From the NCBI GenBank assembly GCA_024516155.1, contig JAJJXM010000095.1, positions 1 to 64,000 on the forward strand: 64,000 nucleotides of DNA. The letters are read 5' to 3'. Each line of letters starts with the position of its first letter. Positions within the stretch are counted from its first letter, which is position 1. The stretch comes from Pyronema omphalodes (lineage: Eukaryota; Ascomycota; Pezizomycetes; Pezizales; Pyronemataceae). Position numbers and translations under genes: made by a program. Below the pieces are notes generated by a model, which was not told the DNA's origin, ran no database searches, and saw only the letters and a list, made by a program, of their open reading frames with translations. Positions 48,343 through 59,893 of the stretch are shown in pieces.

Positions 48343-49849
48343 ATTTGGGTTATTTAGAGTTGCTTGTACTTTTACTTTTGTTTTTCGTTCACTCCTCTTA
48401 ACTCAAAGCCGATATATATCTGCACTCTGCACATCTGCACATGCACCGCACACAACCCAAAAATCCTCATTAAAAAACACGAACCCCCACCAATCCCAAT
48501 TTACTGCAGCCCATAACAAATTCCCCAAGCATCATCTTCAACGGATATCCAACCCGGCACACGGCACAAAATCTACTCTTCCTGTCTGCCTGTCTGTCTG
48601 TACCATCTATACATAGCCCAACTAAACTCCATAACCGGGTCACGGTCATCGGTTACTATGTATGTACCAATTACCATCCATCACCCCACATACCCCTTGC
48701 TTTCTTTTCTTTTCTTTTAGACACTACTTCTGTTAGTACGGCGCCGTAGCAGCGCCTTAGCAGCGCGCTATGTCCCGTTTCTTGTTTGATATGGATGTGT
48801 AGGACGGTACCTAGGTTAGGTGGCTTGGCTTGGCTTGGCTTCATAGTGCGTATGTACCTGTGATGCGGTAGATCATGGATTAATCGATAGACATGGGTTA
48901 TGGGTTATGGGGTGTTTCCTTGGTTGCTGTTTTTTGTTGTGCTGATATGCTGATATGTATGATATGCGGTGGATCGATGGAGCTTGTCATGTGCAGGGTT
49001 TCGTGGGTGCGAGTGTATTTCGGGGTTTTGATACAGCTGGGATATGGGGAATTGGGAATGGACGGCTGGATGGCTGGATGGAGATATGGAGATATGGATA
49101 TGCCTGGATTGTATGATCTTGTATAGATCGTCGGTTTATCGATGGTCTATTAATGGTTAGGTGATGGCTGTCGATGGTTGATTGATGGTCCATTGACAGT
49201 CAGTTGACAGTCAGTTGACAAGCTATCGATGCTCAATGGACAGTCATTGACAGTCAATTGACGAATCAATCCATCACCCCATAATTTACATTCATCACGA
49301 TCGCAATCCGCGTGTACTTTCGTCTGTCAAAAGATCCCATACCGACGACTCTCAATCCCCGTAGCACCTGTCGTCACTGTAGACTACGTCTAAACCCTTA
49401 CCCTTGGTGTCGCTAACTTCATCCGATGCAGCCACCATGACGTCAGCCGCTTTCAAGTATCCGGCATCCAAGTAGTTTTTTAGTTTCTGCGATTGATTTG
49501 CCTCCAAGGCGGGAGATCATCGCAAGGAACGGAAAAGAGATCCAGCAGCAAAAGATCCAGCAGCAGTAACAGCAGCAGCAGCAACAGCGGCAGCGGCAGG
49601 TCTTTGGACAAAAACTGGGAACTTGGAAAAATGATGCGCACACTTTTTTTTTTTTTTGAAAAAAAGAAGAAAAACTTGACGAAAAACATACATAACTAGA
49701 CCCGCTTGCTACAGTCGAATGGTTTGTTTATTTTTTTGCCGTTTGATTTTTTCTTTTTTGCTTTCCCATTTCAAATTTCCAATTTCCAATTTCCTCAAGA
49801 ATTACTACGGTTACGGTACGGCAACATTTTCAATTTCCTCATCAACAAA

Positions 49850-49868
49850 CCCCCCCCCCCCCCCCCCC
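49850..49868 (+). repeat. Poly-C run (19 C) in presumed 5' leader
   Basis: Nineteen C lie 48 bases upstream of the ATG at 49917, so they are probably in the transcript leader of the haem-oxygenase-like gene. Confidence 0.8.
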
Positions 49869-49916
49869 ACAAGAAGGAATAATACCAGGTTAATATTAAT
49901 CACCAAACCCTTTGAA

Positions 49917-52073
49917 ATGTTTGTTATCATCACCCCGTTATTCGTAGTACTCCTCTTTACCCTATACCATTACATCCGACCCAACAAGCAAACCCAAAGC
50001 CCATCCTCAAAGCAACAAACCACATCCCATGGGTACACCGACGAAAAGCCACATCCGCATTCCCGCAAGCCCCCCAGAATCACACCTCTACAGCAGCAAT
50101 TAACCTCCGACAAATCCCTATACTACCGACTCCAGAACTTCCAAGACCACCCAGATTGTCTTCCCCAAGCCCGTCAACGACTCTGTGAACTTCTTACACA
50201 CTGTACCTTCGAAGCCTCTATTCTTCCTCAGGACCAGAAATCGAAAACTATTCTTTCGATCCCGTCGTTCTCGGCTGAGGCTTTGAAAAGTTTTCTTCTG
50301 TCGCAGGATGATGTGGCTACTGTACGCTTCCAGGAATATCTTGACCGGAGAAAAAAAGGTGGGGAGAGAGAAATGTTTAAAGATCGGTCTTATGCAAAGT
50401 ATTGGATCCGACAAGCGGCGCCGGTGAAATATGTAGATGGAAGTTGGCTGGGGGGAATACATAGAGTTACGACAAGAAAGGAGGATAGAAGATGGACGAA
50501 AATTGCTTGGCAGATTCTTTCGGAGGAATTGGGAGATGGGGATTTGGAGAAGAATCATGTCAGGGTTTATGAAAAACTTATAGAAACTATGGGAGGTGGA
50601 TATAAAGGGGATGAGAAGGAATTTGTTGGTGCTGGTCATAGAGATGCTAGGATTTGGACTGCGGCTGTGGCGCAACTGGCTATTAGTTTGGAGAGTGAGG
50701 AATTTTTGCCGGAGGTATTGGGATTTAATATGGCGTATGAGGCGTTGCCATATCATATCTTAGTTGTGAGTCCCCTTTTATCCCAGCATCATCTTCTATC
50801 ACTCCTACATGAACCTATACTAATAAGAAAAAAACAACAGACAAACTATGAACTCAAGGAGCTATCCATCGATCCCTATTACTTCCTCCTCCATATCGTA
50901 ATCGACAACAACGACTCCGGACACAGCGCAATGGGCAGAGAAGCAGTAGTCGGTCTCATCAACTCGGCTCCCGATGAAGCCACCGCCGAAGCTCTGTGGC
51001 GTCGCGTACAAGCCGGTTTCCTCCTTGCCGAAGGCCTACCAACTACCCCGACTCCCCACTCCCAAAACACCTTAAAGCTTCTAGAAATCTTCGACCGTAA
51101 AGCTGTCACCGCAAAGCCAATGCATATTGCCTGTCCTGCGAAAATCGGAGGCAAGAATGGAAAAACCATCACCGAATGGTTAGATCCTGAAAAATACCAC
51201 GACCACTGCCATGACTTTTTGGTCGCATTAGCGGAAAGTCGTTGGGTTGTACCAGGAGATCCAGAGGAGAGTAGGTTATACCAAGAATTACAGTGGGGTG
51301 GAAGAATGTTTGGTGCTTTCACGAATGATGAGGTGGCTGTGTTGTCAGCTTGGATTAAGGAGTTGGGTGATGAATCACAGCTGGTTCCTAAGAAACCTGG
51401 TATGGGAATGGAGTATATGAAGGTAAATAGGATAGGACAGCTTCCTTCAAGGAATACTGGAAGGAAACAGATACAGTTGCACCTTAGTGATCCCCCAAGA
51501 GACGGCATTACTATGGAAAGTTGGAGTAAAATTCCTATCCCTTTGCAGAGGGCCCTCTCGCTGTTGATATTGACGGCGGCACCGTTTGAATACCTACCCT
51601 CCCACCCGGTACTTACGGCATCACCTAATGGAATGGCGGCGATCAAAGTATTAAGAGCTTTGTATGGGTTCTTACCAGAGACGGAGCTGGTGGCGGGGAT
51701 GGATGAAGTACATCGAGGCGAACCTCAGGGGGTGGTGGAAATTGCGCAGAGGCTAGGAGGAAACTTGGATTTTAATGATGTTCTGGTAAGAGAGGTGATG
51801 GAGATCAGTAAACGGCCGAGAAGGTTTTGGTGGGAGTTGGTGGGAGTACAGATGGCGCTGATGGAGGGGGTGGTAGGGAATGAGTTATGGAGGGGAGAGG
51901 GAGTGCAGAGAGAGTTGACGGAGATTAAGGACAGAGCTATGGTAGCTTTGAGAGGTGTTTTGGAGAGATCTGAAAAGGGGGATAGAGAGAAGGTGGAGAA
52001 AGGGCGGTGGATGGTTGTTAAGGGCTTGACAGAGCAGGGAAGACGGCGGAGTGAGGTCGAGAGGGAGTGTTAG
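49917..52073 (+). CDS. Membrane-anchored haem-oxygenase-like (HDO-fold) protein
   Basis: Two exons, 49917-50765 and 50841-52073, join to 693 residues. The N-terminus is one hydrophobic helix (FVIITPLFVVLLFTLYHYI, residues 2-20), a likely ER or membrane anchor, followed by a polar linker. From about residue 150 the protein matches, from memory, the fungal 'iron-containing redox enzyme/Haem_oxygenase 2' family. The helix FNMAYEALPYHIL (glutamate and histidine) and then DPYYFLLHIVIDNNDSGHSA (His-x4-Asp-x5-His, about 297-312) supply plausible di-iron ligands. Substrate and reaction are unknown; related bacterial enzymes oxidise fatty acids or amino acids. The intron is 75 bases (GTGAGT..ACAG), a multiple of three and stop-free, but the conserved region is interrupted unless it is removed. 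An upstream in-frame ATG at 49719 is rejected because the poly-C run would be translated. Confidence 0.72.
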   Translation: MFVIITPLFVVLLFTLYHYIRPNKQTQSPSSKQQTTSHGYTDEKPHPHSRKPPRITPLQQQLTSDKSLYYRLQNFQDHPDCLPQARQRLCELLTHCTFEASILPQDQKSKTILSIPSFSAEALKSFLLSQDDVATVRFQEYLDRRKKGGEREMFKDRSYAKYWIRQAAPVKYVDGSWLGGIHRVTTRKEDRRWTKIAWQILSEELGDGDLEKNHVRVYEKLIETMGGGYKGDEKEFVGAGHRDARIWTAAVAQLAISLESEEFLPEVLGFNMAYEALPYHILVVSPLLSQHHLLSLLHEPILIRKKQQTNYELKELSIDPYYFLLHIVIDNNDSGHSAMGREAVVGLINSAPDEATAEALWRRVQAGFLLAEGLPTTPTPHSQNTLKLLEIFDRKAVTAKPMHIACPAKIGGKNGKTITEWLDPEKYHDHCHDFLVALAESRWVVPGDPEESRLYQELQWGGRMFGAFTNDEVAVLSAWIKELGDESQLVPKKPGMGMEYMKVNRIGQLPSRNTGRKQIQLHLSDPPRDGITMESWSKIPIPLQRALSLLILTAAPFEYLPSHPVLTASPNGMAAIKVLRALYGFLPETELVAGMDEVHRGEPQGVVEIAQRLGGNLDFNDVLVREVMEISKRPRRFWWELVGVQMALMEGVVGNELWRGEGVQRELTEIKDRAMVALRGVLERSEKGDREKVEKGRWMVVKGLTEQGRRRSEVEREC

Positions 52074-53271
52074 CTACGAAGTAACGCATGTAAATACAAA
52101 GTCAATTTTGGTGGAGTTTGGGAGTAAAGCAATTACACAGTTAGTCATTTATCTTTATATTCGGCAATGCTATTCTTTTCCCGGTCACTTTGAATGTCTC
52201 GTGATAGTCCATGATTGAAGCCAATAAATGCACCGACACAATATCGTTCTTTTTGATTTACATTTAAGACCAGCTAGCATCGCATCGCACCAGATTACTC
52301 AAATCAGAGACAAAAGAACCCAGGAAGGGGGTTGCAACAAACAGAAAGAACGTAATCTGGCAAGTGGATTTGTGGATACAGCCTAGACTCTGCGGAAGGT
52401 CTTCATAGTGTCAGTTTGCGCAGGCAATGATGCGAACCCAAAATGGGCACACAAAGTTGAGGGCCGTGCCAGATACTTAACGAGATACATATCATCACAC
52501 CTCCGTGTAATTAAGGACATCTGAAATGAGCAGGTGAGTAAAATACGTGCATGAGTCATTGAGATCTCGAGTGACCCTCTGTGGCCGATATTCTCAGGAC
52601 CTACCGCAGTTTTTTGAAATCAAAAGAGGGCGGTATCCATCAGACACCTCCAAATTGAGAAATATATTCCTTCTTCCTCTTATCTTTTATTTTATGTTTA
52701 CCTTAGGCTTCAACATCCCATCAACAAACATTCAAACATCACTGCGGTGCTCATCAACCTCGTCCCAGGCGAACCAGCAAAACATTTACATAACGTGCAA
52801 AGGATACATTTTTCGACAAAAGAAATTGTAAAGCCTTAACAGGTTTTATTAATTTCACATCTTGCACCTGACGCGGAGACACGACGACGATAATTTAACG
52901 ACGATGTACTTACTGAAAACTGACAATACAATATATCATCTCTTTGCAGACAGGTATAAGTAGAAAGTTCTATTAAAACTCATAAAAGATCCGAACACAA
53001 CAATTAACTTAGCAAAAGTAAGTTACAAAAATACATGGCCCATGTGGCAAAAGTAACAAATCGCAAATCCCTCCTCTCAGCCAAAAGAAGCTGTCCACAT
53101 TTCCATCTAACCAGACATAGCAAAAATTCAAATCGCAACCTAACCTAACCTAACCCCCCTTAAGGTCTAACCTTTTCTAAATAGCTAGGGTATCCCAAAT
53201 TTCAGGGTTGTAAAATACAATCCAACGCATATATCTCCAACCCACATTCTAATGCACCGCGTCATATCCGC
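52074..53271. other. Convergent intergenic region
   Basis: 3' flanks of two converging genes, AT-rich toward 52800-53200, with a CCTAACCTAAC stretch near 53130-53160. No gene or RNA is seen. Confidence 0.7.
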
Positions 53272-56200
53272 CTAAGCAAAAGTCATAGTCATCTCCCCAC
53301 CATCTTTCGACCTTCCTCCCTCATAATCGTCGTATTCATCGTAATCGGCCCAAACATTCTTCTCCATACTATAAGAATTTCTCCTTGGTTCCGGCTCAAA
53401 CTGCAACTGTACCTCTCCGTCCTCAAACTCATCATAATCATAATCATCCTCCTTGATAGATTTCCCAGCCATACCATACGCCCCAAAGTTTGCTTTAGTA
53501 GGACTATGCTTACTATCATCAAAACTCTTAGTATGCCTTAATTGCTCAGTAGGTATCTTCAACCCCGTATCAACCGACAACTTCTGATCCTTAGGATTCT
53601 TGGAACTAGCCTCGATTTCCTTTTGTATGGCATCAACATCAAATAACACTCCTTCATTGCCCGTACTTGATGTTGCTGTGGTGGTAGAGGAATCTCCCTT
53701 TGCCGCACCTGGTGCATACATCTCCCAATCCTTCTTCTTCTGAACTTCCTTCCTTCCAAAGAAGCTCCATCTCGGCTTTCGGTTCCCTTGTTCCATCTCC
53801 CTACGTGCCTCGTCAAGCTCATTTATGAGTTCTCTCTGCCGGTTTTGGTGGTTATCCGGATCTGGATCCTCAATCTCAGAAAACTCATCTGAAGTCATCT
53901 CCCAACCAACCTTCATGAGAAGCTTCGGCATGGCGGCACGATAACTCATGTGACCATTCACCAAGTCAGTGACATCGACATTCTCGACGCCGGGAAGGTC
54001 TACGGTAGCTAATCCAGCAACACGACTGATACCACCAGAGGTAGCACGGAAAAGGTATCCCAAAATCCAATCGCTAGTGGAATATCCATTCACAAAACGT
54101 CCGGAAACCATGGCTACTACTTGTGCGTACTCATCGTGTTTTACAACAACGGGAGATCCGAACATGTAAGCGTTCTGAACTAAGCCGGATGCACCCACGC
54201 GAGCAAGTTCTTTGAGACAGTAAAAGATCACTCGCGCTCCTAAGGAGTAACCGACTAATGTCACAGGACGCACTCCAAGATTGCGATGGACAAGGGTATC
54301 GGCTAAGATGAGGCCGGCGGCAGCGGCTCGGTCGAGAGATACGCTCCAGGGGTTGTCGAGAAGGTAGGAAAGTTTGGTGAGCACTACAGGGAGTTGAATA
54401 GCAGCCATAAGGGAGACGAGAATGGTTTGACCGAGGACTTGTTGTAGGGTTTGTGTTAAGGCCTGATGGGGGTTAGCTAACTTCGTTATGCTTGACGGGG
54501 GATGAGACTTGCCTCAGTAGCTAGAATTTGGATGGTTCTACCCATGGATTGTAGCATTTCAGGTTCCCAGTGAATAGAGAATAAATCACCCATAATTGGA
54601 TCAACGGTGGAAAATGGTAGACGGACATCGTCGACTTTTCCATTCATCCATCTGGGTAAGGAGTTAGCGACGCCGAGTCATAAAATGTGAGTGATACATA
54701 CCCAGCAACGGTGATGATGAGGTTAACTCTCTTCGCGTTATGCAGGGGCTTGAATTCAAAAGTCTGGACGCTCTTGCTTCTGTTGAAACCAGCTTTACCT
54801 CCGACGTAACTACCACTGGCAGCTGCTGTACTTGCGATAATGGCTGTTCCTCCTGCTCCTGCTAAGAATCCAGAGGTTCCGGCTACTCCAATTGTTGTAA
54901 ATCCTGCTGCCAAACCGGCTCCGATAACAGGAGCCAGTAAACCTCCACTGAGACCAATGACTAGTCCACCTCCTACTGTTGCAAGACCTAGCATTATCAT
55001 CCGTTTGGTTTTGGCGTTCTTTGCTCGGGCCTCTAGGTGCTCTTTCTCAGTCCAATTCTGCTCCGCTGACTCTTGCATGTCCAGAGCATCAGTCACTCGC
55101 TTCTCAAACTTGCAGATGTCAAGCCAAGAGATATCGAACATCTTTCCTACTCTTTCCAGCAATACTCGTGCACGAGCATCGTAAACCGAGTCCGCAATAA
55201 GGACAAGGAAAAGATCGCACAGAACGGTCCAACGCAGATCGATGTCAATGGTCTTTGTATTGGGGAGTTCTGAGAGTGTTTTTGTGTCACCTGCAAGGTC
55301 TGTATCTTCATACTCTGGTAGAGCATCGCCCACAACAGTTGTGGAAGTTGAAAAGCTGGAATATACAGATTGTCTTGATGAAATGAAAGACTCACGTCGT
55401 GCCATAGGGTTAAGCACTCTCGAGTTTTTCAATAGGGTTGGCGTTAAATCTGATGGTAAAACACCGTGCTCGGCCAACTGTTCTATCATAATTTGCTCTT
55501 GAATCAAAAGTCAATAAGATGCCTATACCCCGGGAAGCTGTGGATAGTAGCATACCAGGTGGCGACAGCTCCATATGGGTATACAACCGCACCATGATCT
55601 TTTGGCTCCACATACGCATGCCTTCAACTGCCATTTGCAGGTGCTTCTTGGCGGTTTTGTTTTTCACTTGCAGTTTTTGCAAATCTCGAACCATCTCAAG
55701 TAGTGCCAACCTACACACTCCAACATATGCAATTCTCTGACCCTCCGTCAATAGCTCCTTTGTTGCCTGCATCTGTGATAATGGGTTTCTTGCAGCTTCG
55801 TCGTCATCATTTTCCTTGAACAAATACTTGGTATTTTCGTCCATACTAGTAACAGACTCTACATCCTCGTCCTCATACACTCTGGTGTAACCCTTTGCAG
55901 CTCCGGTATCCTCTTCATCCCCAGATTCATCGTGAGCGCGGGCAATGAGCCGACCGTCGTCATCATACATGTCGTAGGAAGCATAGGCTGGCATAGATTG
56001 CCATTCATCTTCCTCATCCAGCTTCTGATCCTTAGGATCTTCTTTAGGGGGTGTAGCGCGGGGTACAATCGACTGATGCGACCACTCTGATACCGTACCA
56101 GTACCAGCGACTGGCATGTGTGGGTCCTTGGGATTCTCTGAAAACATCTTCACTTCATTGTTTTTGCGGTCAGTTTCCGATATCGAGGCTATCGACGCAC

Positions 56201-56633
56201 GATTATTTGTCTTGCTTGGATCCTGTTCCTTCACCGCCTCCTTTGGCGGGGGTAATGAAGCTGGGGCTGAAGCTGAAGTCGTCGTCGTCGTCGTCGCAAC
56301 AACCGATGCGTAGGTTGGTGCAATCGGCAGTGTAGATTCATTAAGAGGGGGCGCTGGGAGCTCCTTTTTCTCCACGGGCGACTGCGACTCTACCACCTTC
56401 GGCTTCTCAGGGACTGGCGGCGGTAGCTCATCTTCAGAGTCGGAAATATCGTAATCATAAGCTGGTATTTGCCGGGGTTTTCTCACTGGCAGACCGAATT
56501 CGTCATATTCAACTTCTTCGACGGGAGGCGGTGGCGGCAGTGCTGAAGTAAGCGGTGGTGCTCGGGGCTTCGGAGCTGGTTCATGAGCAGGTTCAAAGCT
56601 CAACGTGATCTCTCCCTCCGCTTCCGACTGCAT
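53272..56633 (-). CDS. DUF726 alpha/beta-hydrolase family protein (MIL1/TMCO4 type)
   Basis: Four exons, 56633-55556, 55497-54702, 54651-54513 and 54462-53272, join to 1067 residues. The N-terminal 300 residues are disordered and acidic/proline-rich (EVEYDEFGLPVRKPRQIPAY). A helical region follows. Then comes a Gly/Ala-rich hydrophobic stretch typical of the family (about 528-592, LGLATVGGGLVIGLSGGLLA), likely membrane-inserted. The hydrolase part has GWMNGKVDDVRLPF and the nucleophile elbow VTLVGYSLGARVIFYCL (G-x-S-x-G, about 736). The tail is acidic with repeated Asp/Tyr-rich blocks. Yeast Mil1 binds clathrin adaptors; human TMCO4 is the relative (from memory). The third intron starts GCAAGT, not GT (50 bases, 54463-54512). 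The phase fits and the family sequence LATE-ALTQTLQQVLGQT resumes directly, so a GC-AG intron is inferred. Confidence 0.9.
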
Positions 56634-56989
56634 GTTATTTCTCCGTGCTTTGCTTCAGCTCTCTCCCAGCAATTAGACGTTCACTGTAACAATCTGGGCT
56701 CGGCGCTGCAACTAGAAAGGTATTGAATTTGAGGACGGAGTGCTGATTTGGACGGTCGGGTCTCAAGTATCGTTGGAGAGGAGGAGGAGCAGGAGATGGT
56801 TGGGGACGTAGGAGGTGACATGCAGGGGTTCGCTGCCCTCGTGCGGATTAAGCTGGGGTCGGTGGGGAACACGCGTCATGGAGCCAAGCGGCTTCTACAT
56901 TATCCACCGAGCGAATCGCGGGAATTTGAATATTTCCTTTGATATTTCTTCTTTGTTTTACTCTTCTGCATTGTCTTTATTACTATTGG

Positions 56990-57400
56990 GGTCGATAAGA
57001 GCCCATCTCCAGTCGGTCTCCGGCGCGTGTCCGCAGGAGCACAGCTGTTTAGCCCAGTGTTAGTTCCCGTCAGAGAGCTTGGAATGAGGGCACAGCTGCG
57101 CCCAGAACACCAGCATCACCACTAATCACCTAATAGATTGATCGTAATTGCATCTTGTGGGTCGCCTACGCGTAAGGAAGCCTATAACGCCTTTCAGGTC
57201 ATAACTAAGTTGTCCAACGTCCGGCCTCGCTTTTGCCCAATGCCTACCTCTGACCCTGCATGGCAACCCCACCAAATTTAACCCAAGAACGAACAGTTTT
57301 CAAGTTGCAGCTGTCAGAGCACATGGACACATGGAAAGTGCATGAAAGACCAGAAGCTGTGCATTCGGTGAGGTAATGACAGTGGAGAGTCTCTCGGCAC
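56990..57400. repeat. Diverged direct repeat, copy A
   Basis: Shares ordered blocks with 58950-59215: TAGTTCCCGT, CGCCCAGAACACCAG, GTCGCCTACGCG, TTGCAGCTGTCAGAGCACAT, GAAGCTGTGCAT and GACAGTGGAG. An extra segment of about 110-130 bases (about 57175-57300) is present only here. Confidence 0.75.
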
Positions 57401-58949
57401 GGGAGGGTAACGTCTTGGCTGCATTTGTTGTGAAACGAAACATGATTGAGTTGATCATTCTGCAAGCCTATATATGATGTTACCAACTGGTTCATAACTT
57501 CATCGGTATAACGACAACTCAATGCAGTAGTGTATATACTAATACTAAAATGCACGGTGTAAAAGAGCAAGTTACCAATTTCTGATTTCATGCAAGGTAT
57601 ATTTGGTTCACCGTTGAGGGGCATGAACATGAACTTAATTATTAATAACACCATTTGAACGATAAAAATGTATCTCTATACATGACTTTATTAATATTAT
57701 ACTTGGATCACTCTGCAAGATATCTCCTGATCCCAATATTGGACTAAATATTCGGCTATGCACGAGAAAAATGTAAGCCATCGATGTTTAAAGTTTGGAT
57801 AGGAGTGATTACCCGAATAGAAGTAGAACTAGATTTCTTGAGGCAATTACCAGGAGATATAGAAACTTGTTAATTATAAATAACTTAGGGACTTTAAAAA
57901 TTATAGCCGTCAGATCCAAGCTCTCTTGATAGACAACCGAGGTGTGAGAACTCAGGTTAGTATGCATATTGTGGATTATGATGCTTTATGGGGAAGATAC
58001 ATTGAATATGCTCCATGATAATTTGAAAAGTTGATATTCGTAAATAATGTGTTTGAAGTATTCCTCATATTCGTGTCTCAAAATTTGAACGCATCCTACA
58101 TTCTCACTTGTCCATAGTCCATAGAAGCTGTGGAATGGCTACGGGCAGCCCAGGCCTCGGTTTCCCCGGACCAATGGACATAGTACAAGATCAGTAAAAG
58201 TGAAGTTTGAACATCATTCATGTGGGGCGTTACTTGTGAAGCTAAGAGTAGGGAGAACAGGCAATATCTGAAAATACGAAGTGATTTTTTGTTAACCATG
58301 TTAGAACAGATTCACCGGTGAACATTTTTAGAATGCTCAGCAGACCATATTATTTATTTATTGAAGTCTTTATTCGGCCAGAGTGATCCTAGGTAGGGGT
58401 TGGCTTGATGATAAGGAGGATATTTTTATCGTCGAGGCGTCTATTTGCATAAGGTAGATGGGCATATTTGTGACAGGTGGATTTCAGAACACTGTACCGA
58501 AATGGAAATGGGGAAATTCTGGAGTCCGAAGATTACAACCCTTTAATCGTCGAACTAATTGGGATTTGTATCGTTTGACATTCATTAAATGAAGAAGCAT
58601 CGAGAAAGACCGGACGTACATAGGGAGAGTGAGGGAGCGAGCGGGCCGTTGTGAAATTGATCGGCGACCTGAAGGAGCTGCGGGCCCACTAGCCTCGTTG
58701 GCTTTAGCCGCTGGTGCGGGAGTCAGGTCTGGTCTGGACCCTGTGCAGCACAGCGGCATCACCCTGACCGTGGATACCTGAGCACGACCATGGTAGTAGC
58801 GAAATCTACGGAATACCTGGAGTCATCCCCTCTTTTTGCACATCATGATTCATGAGGATCCTCACTTTCCTCGGAATCTCTCTTTTTCTCCATTCTTTCC
58901 TATCTCCAAAACGCCCTTTTACCCATCTCTGGACGAACGGCTGGTTGAG

Positions 58950-59215
58950 GTCATCTCGACGTCCCCCCTCAGTACCCACGCGTACCGGCACGAGCACATC
59001 GTTTAACCCAAATCTCCCTAGTTCCCGTAACAAAGCTTGATGGCGACACGACTACGCCCAAAACACCAGAATCTAGAATTACCACGCGATTTCATCTCGT
59101 GTCGCCTATGCGATTTGCAGCTGTCAGAGCACATTTTCCGCGTGGAAATGCGTCTAAGGTGAGAAGCCGTGCATCCTGAGCTTATGCGACCGAGACAGTG
59201 GAGGGGCATCTCGCG
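58950..59215. repeat. Diverged direct repeat, copy B
   Basis: Partner of 56990-57400 in the same order and orientation, about 1.95 kb away. It lacks the internal segment. Confidence 0.75.
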
Positions 59216-59893
59216 AGCAGGCATTATTATTTTGAAGCTTCTTTGCGTTGTGGAATCTGCAAATATGCGTCTCAGCATGTCTCCAAGCCACTCCAGGACG
59301 CCAAGTCGGCTTCAGCAACTCAGCCCCGGCGCTTTATCGTGACTTGCGAGGACATCCCTTCAGAAACTTCTCGTTACTTTGTCGATTTCGTCGCCCTTGT
59401 CGAGATTAGGGATTACTACTACTTGCTGCAGGTTGAAATGAGCTTCGAGAAATTATTGCACGCTATGACGGATTTGGAGCTGCCTCGGCCCGCTGACTCT
59501 TATTTCCCCCCCCATTAACGAGCGGTCATGCACCGCACCTTTCGTTTCTTTCGCTCGGAAAGATCACATCGCTCGCCTGCCTGCGAGGATTCCTTCAGCA
59601 TCGTCCAGGTTTATGCACCATGGGAGTTCCATCGGCGGAGAGAACAACCTGAAACAAAGACCGACTATTAGGATTGACTGCGATCAACAAAGGGATTTTG
59701 AGGGGGCGAGCACCTAAATCTCCCTGGCAGCATCAGCGAAACCGATAGGGACCGAGTTTCCGTTCTAATTATTGCAGCAAGTTGAGTGGAGTCGATGATG
59801 AATATTCTCCTATTCTCCTAGCCGATAACGTGTCTTGCTCTCCGCTCTCGAGACATATACAACTCGTGGCCGCAGCTGTCACCGGCCGCAGGT

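Larger units (their letters stand above)
47430..49916. other. Repeat-rich intergenic region downstream of tRNA-Met
   Basis: This contains GGGGATT repeats (48000-48094), the GGATTTTT array (48210-48342), GACAGTCAGTT repeats near 49190-49260, and CAGCAGCAGCAG units (49545-49590). A run of 19 C (49850-49868) ends 48 bases before the next start codon. No gene is supported. Confidence 0.65.
56634..59893. other. Long intergenic region with a pair of diverged repeats
   Basis: This 3.3 kb region lies between a left-reading and a right-reading gene. It holds two diverged direct repeats (about 56990-57400 and 58950-59215). Minus-strand frames through both keep a similar cysteine pattern, but neither makes a convincing gene. 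The rest (57660-58900) is AT-rich without features. 59520-59893 should be the promoter and leader of the next gene. Confidence 0.6.

Noticed and set aside
48147..48401. Repeat protein of FWIFGFLD units
   Set aside because: Translation of the GGATTTTT array, no real gene.
49719..49916. Upstream start for the haem-oxygenase-like protein
   Set aside because: It would place a poly-Pro run coded by the C19 tract and an unlikely leader before the clear membrane anchor that begins at 49917.
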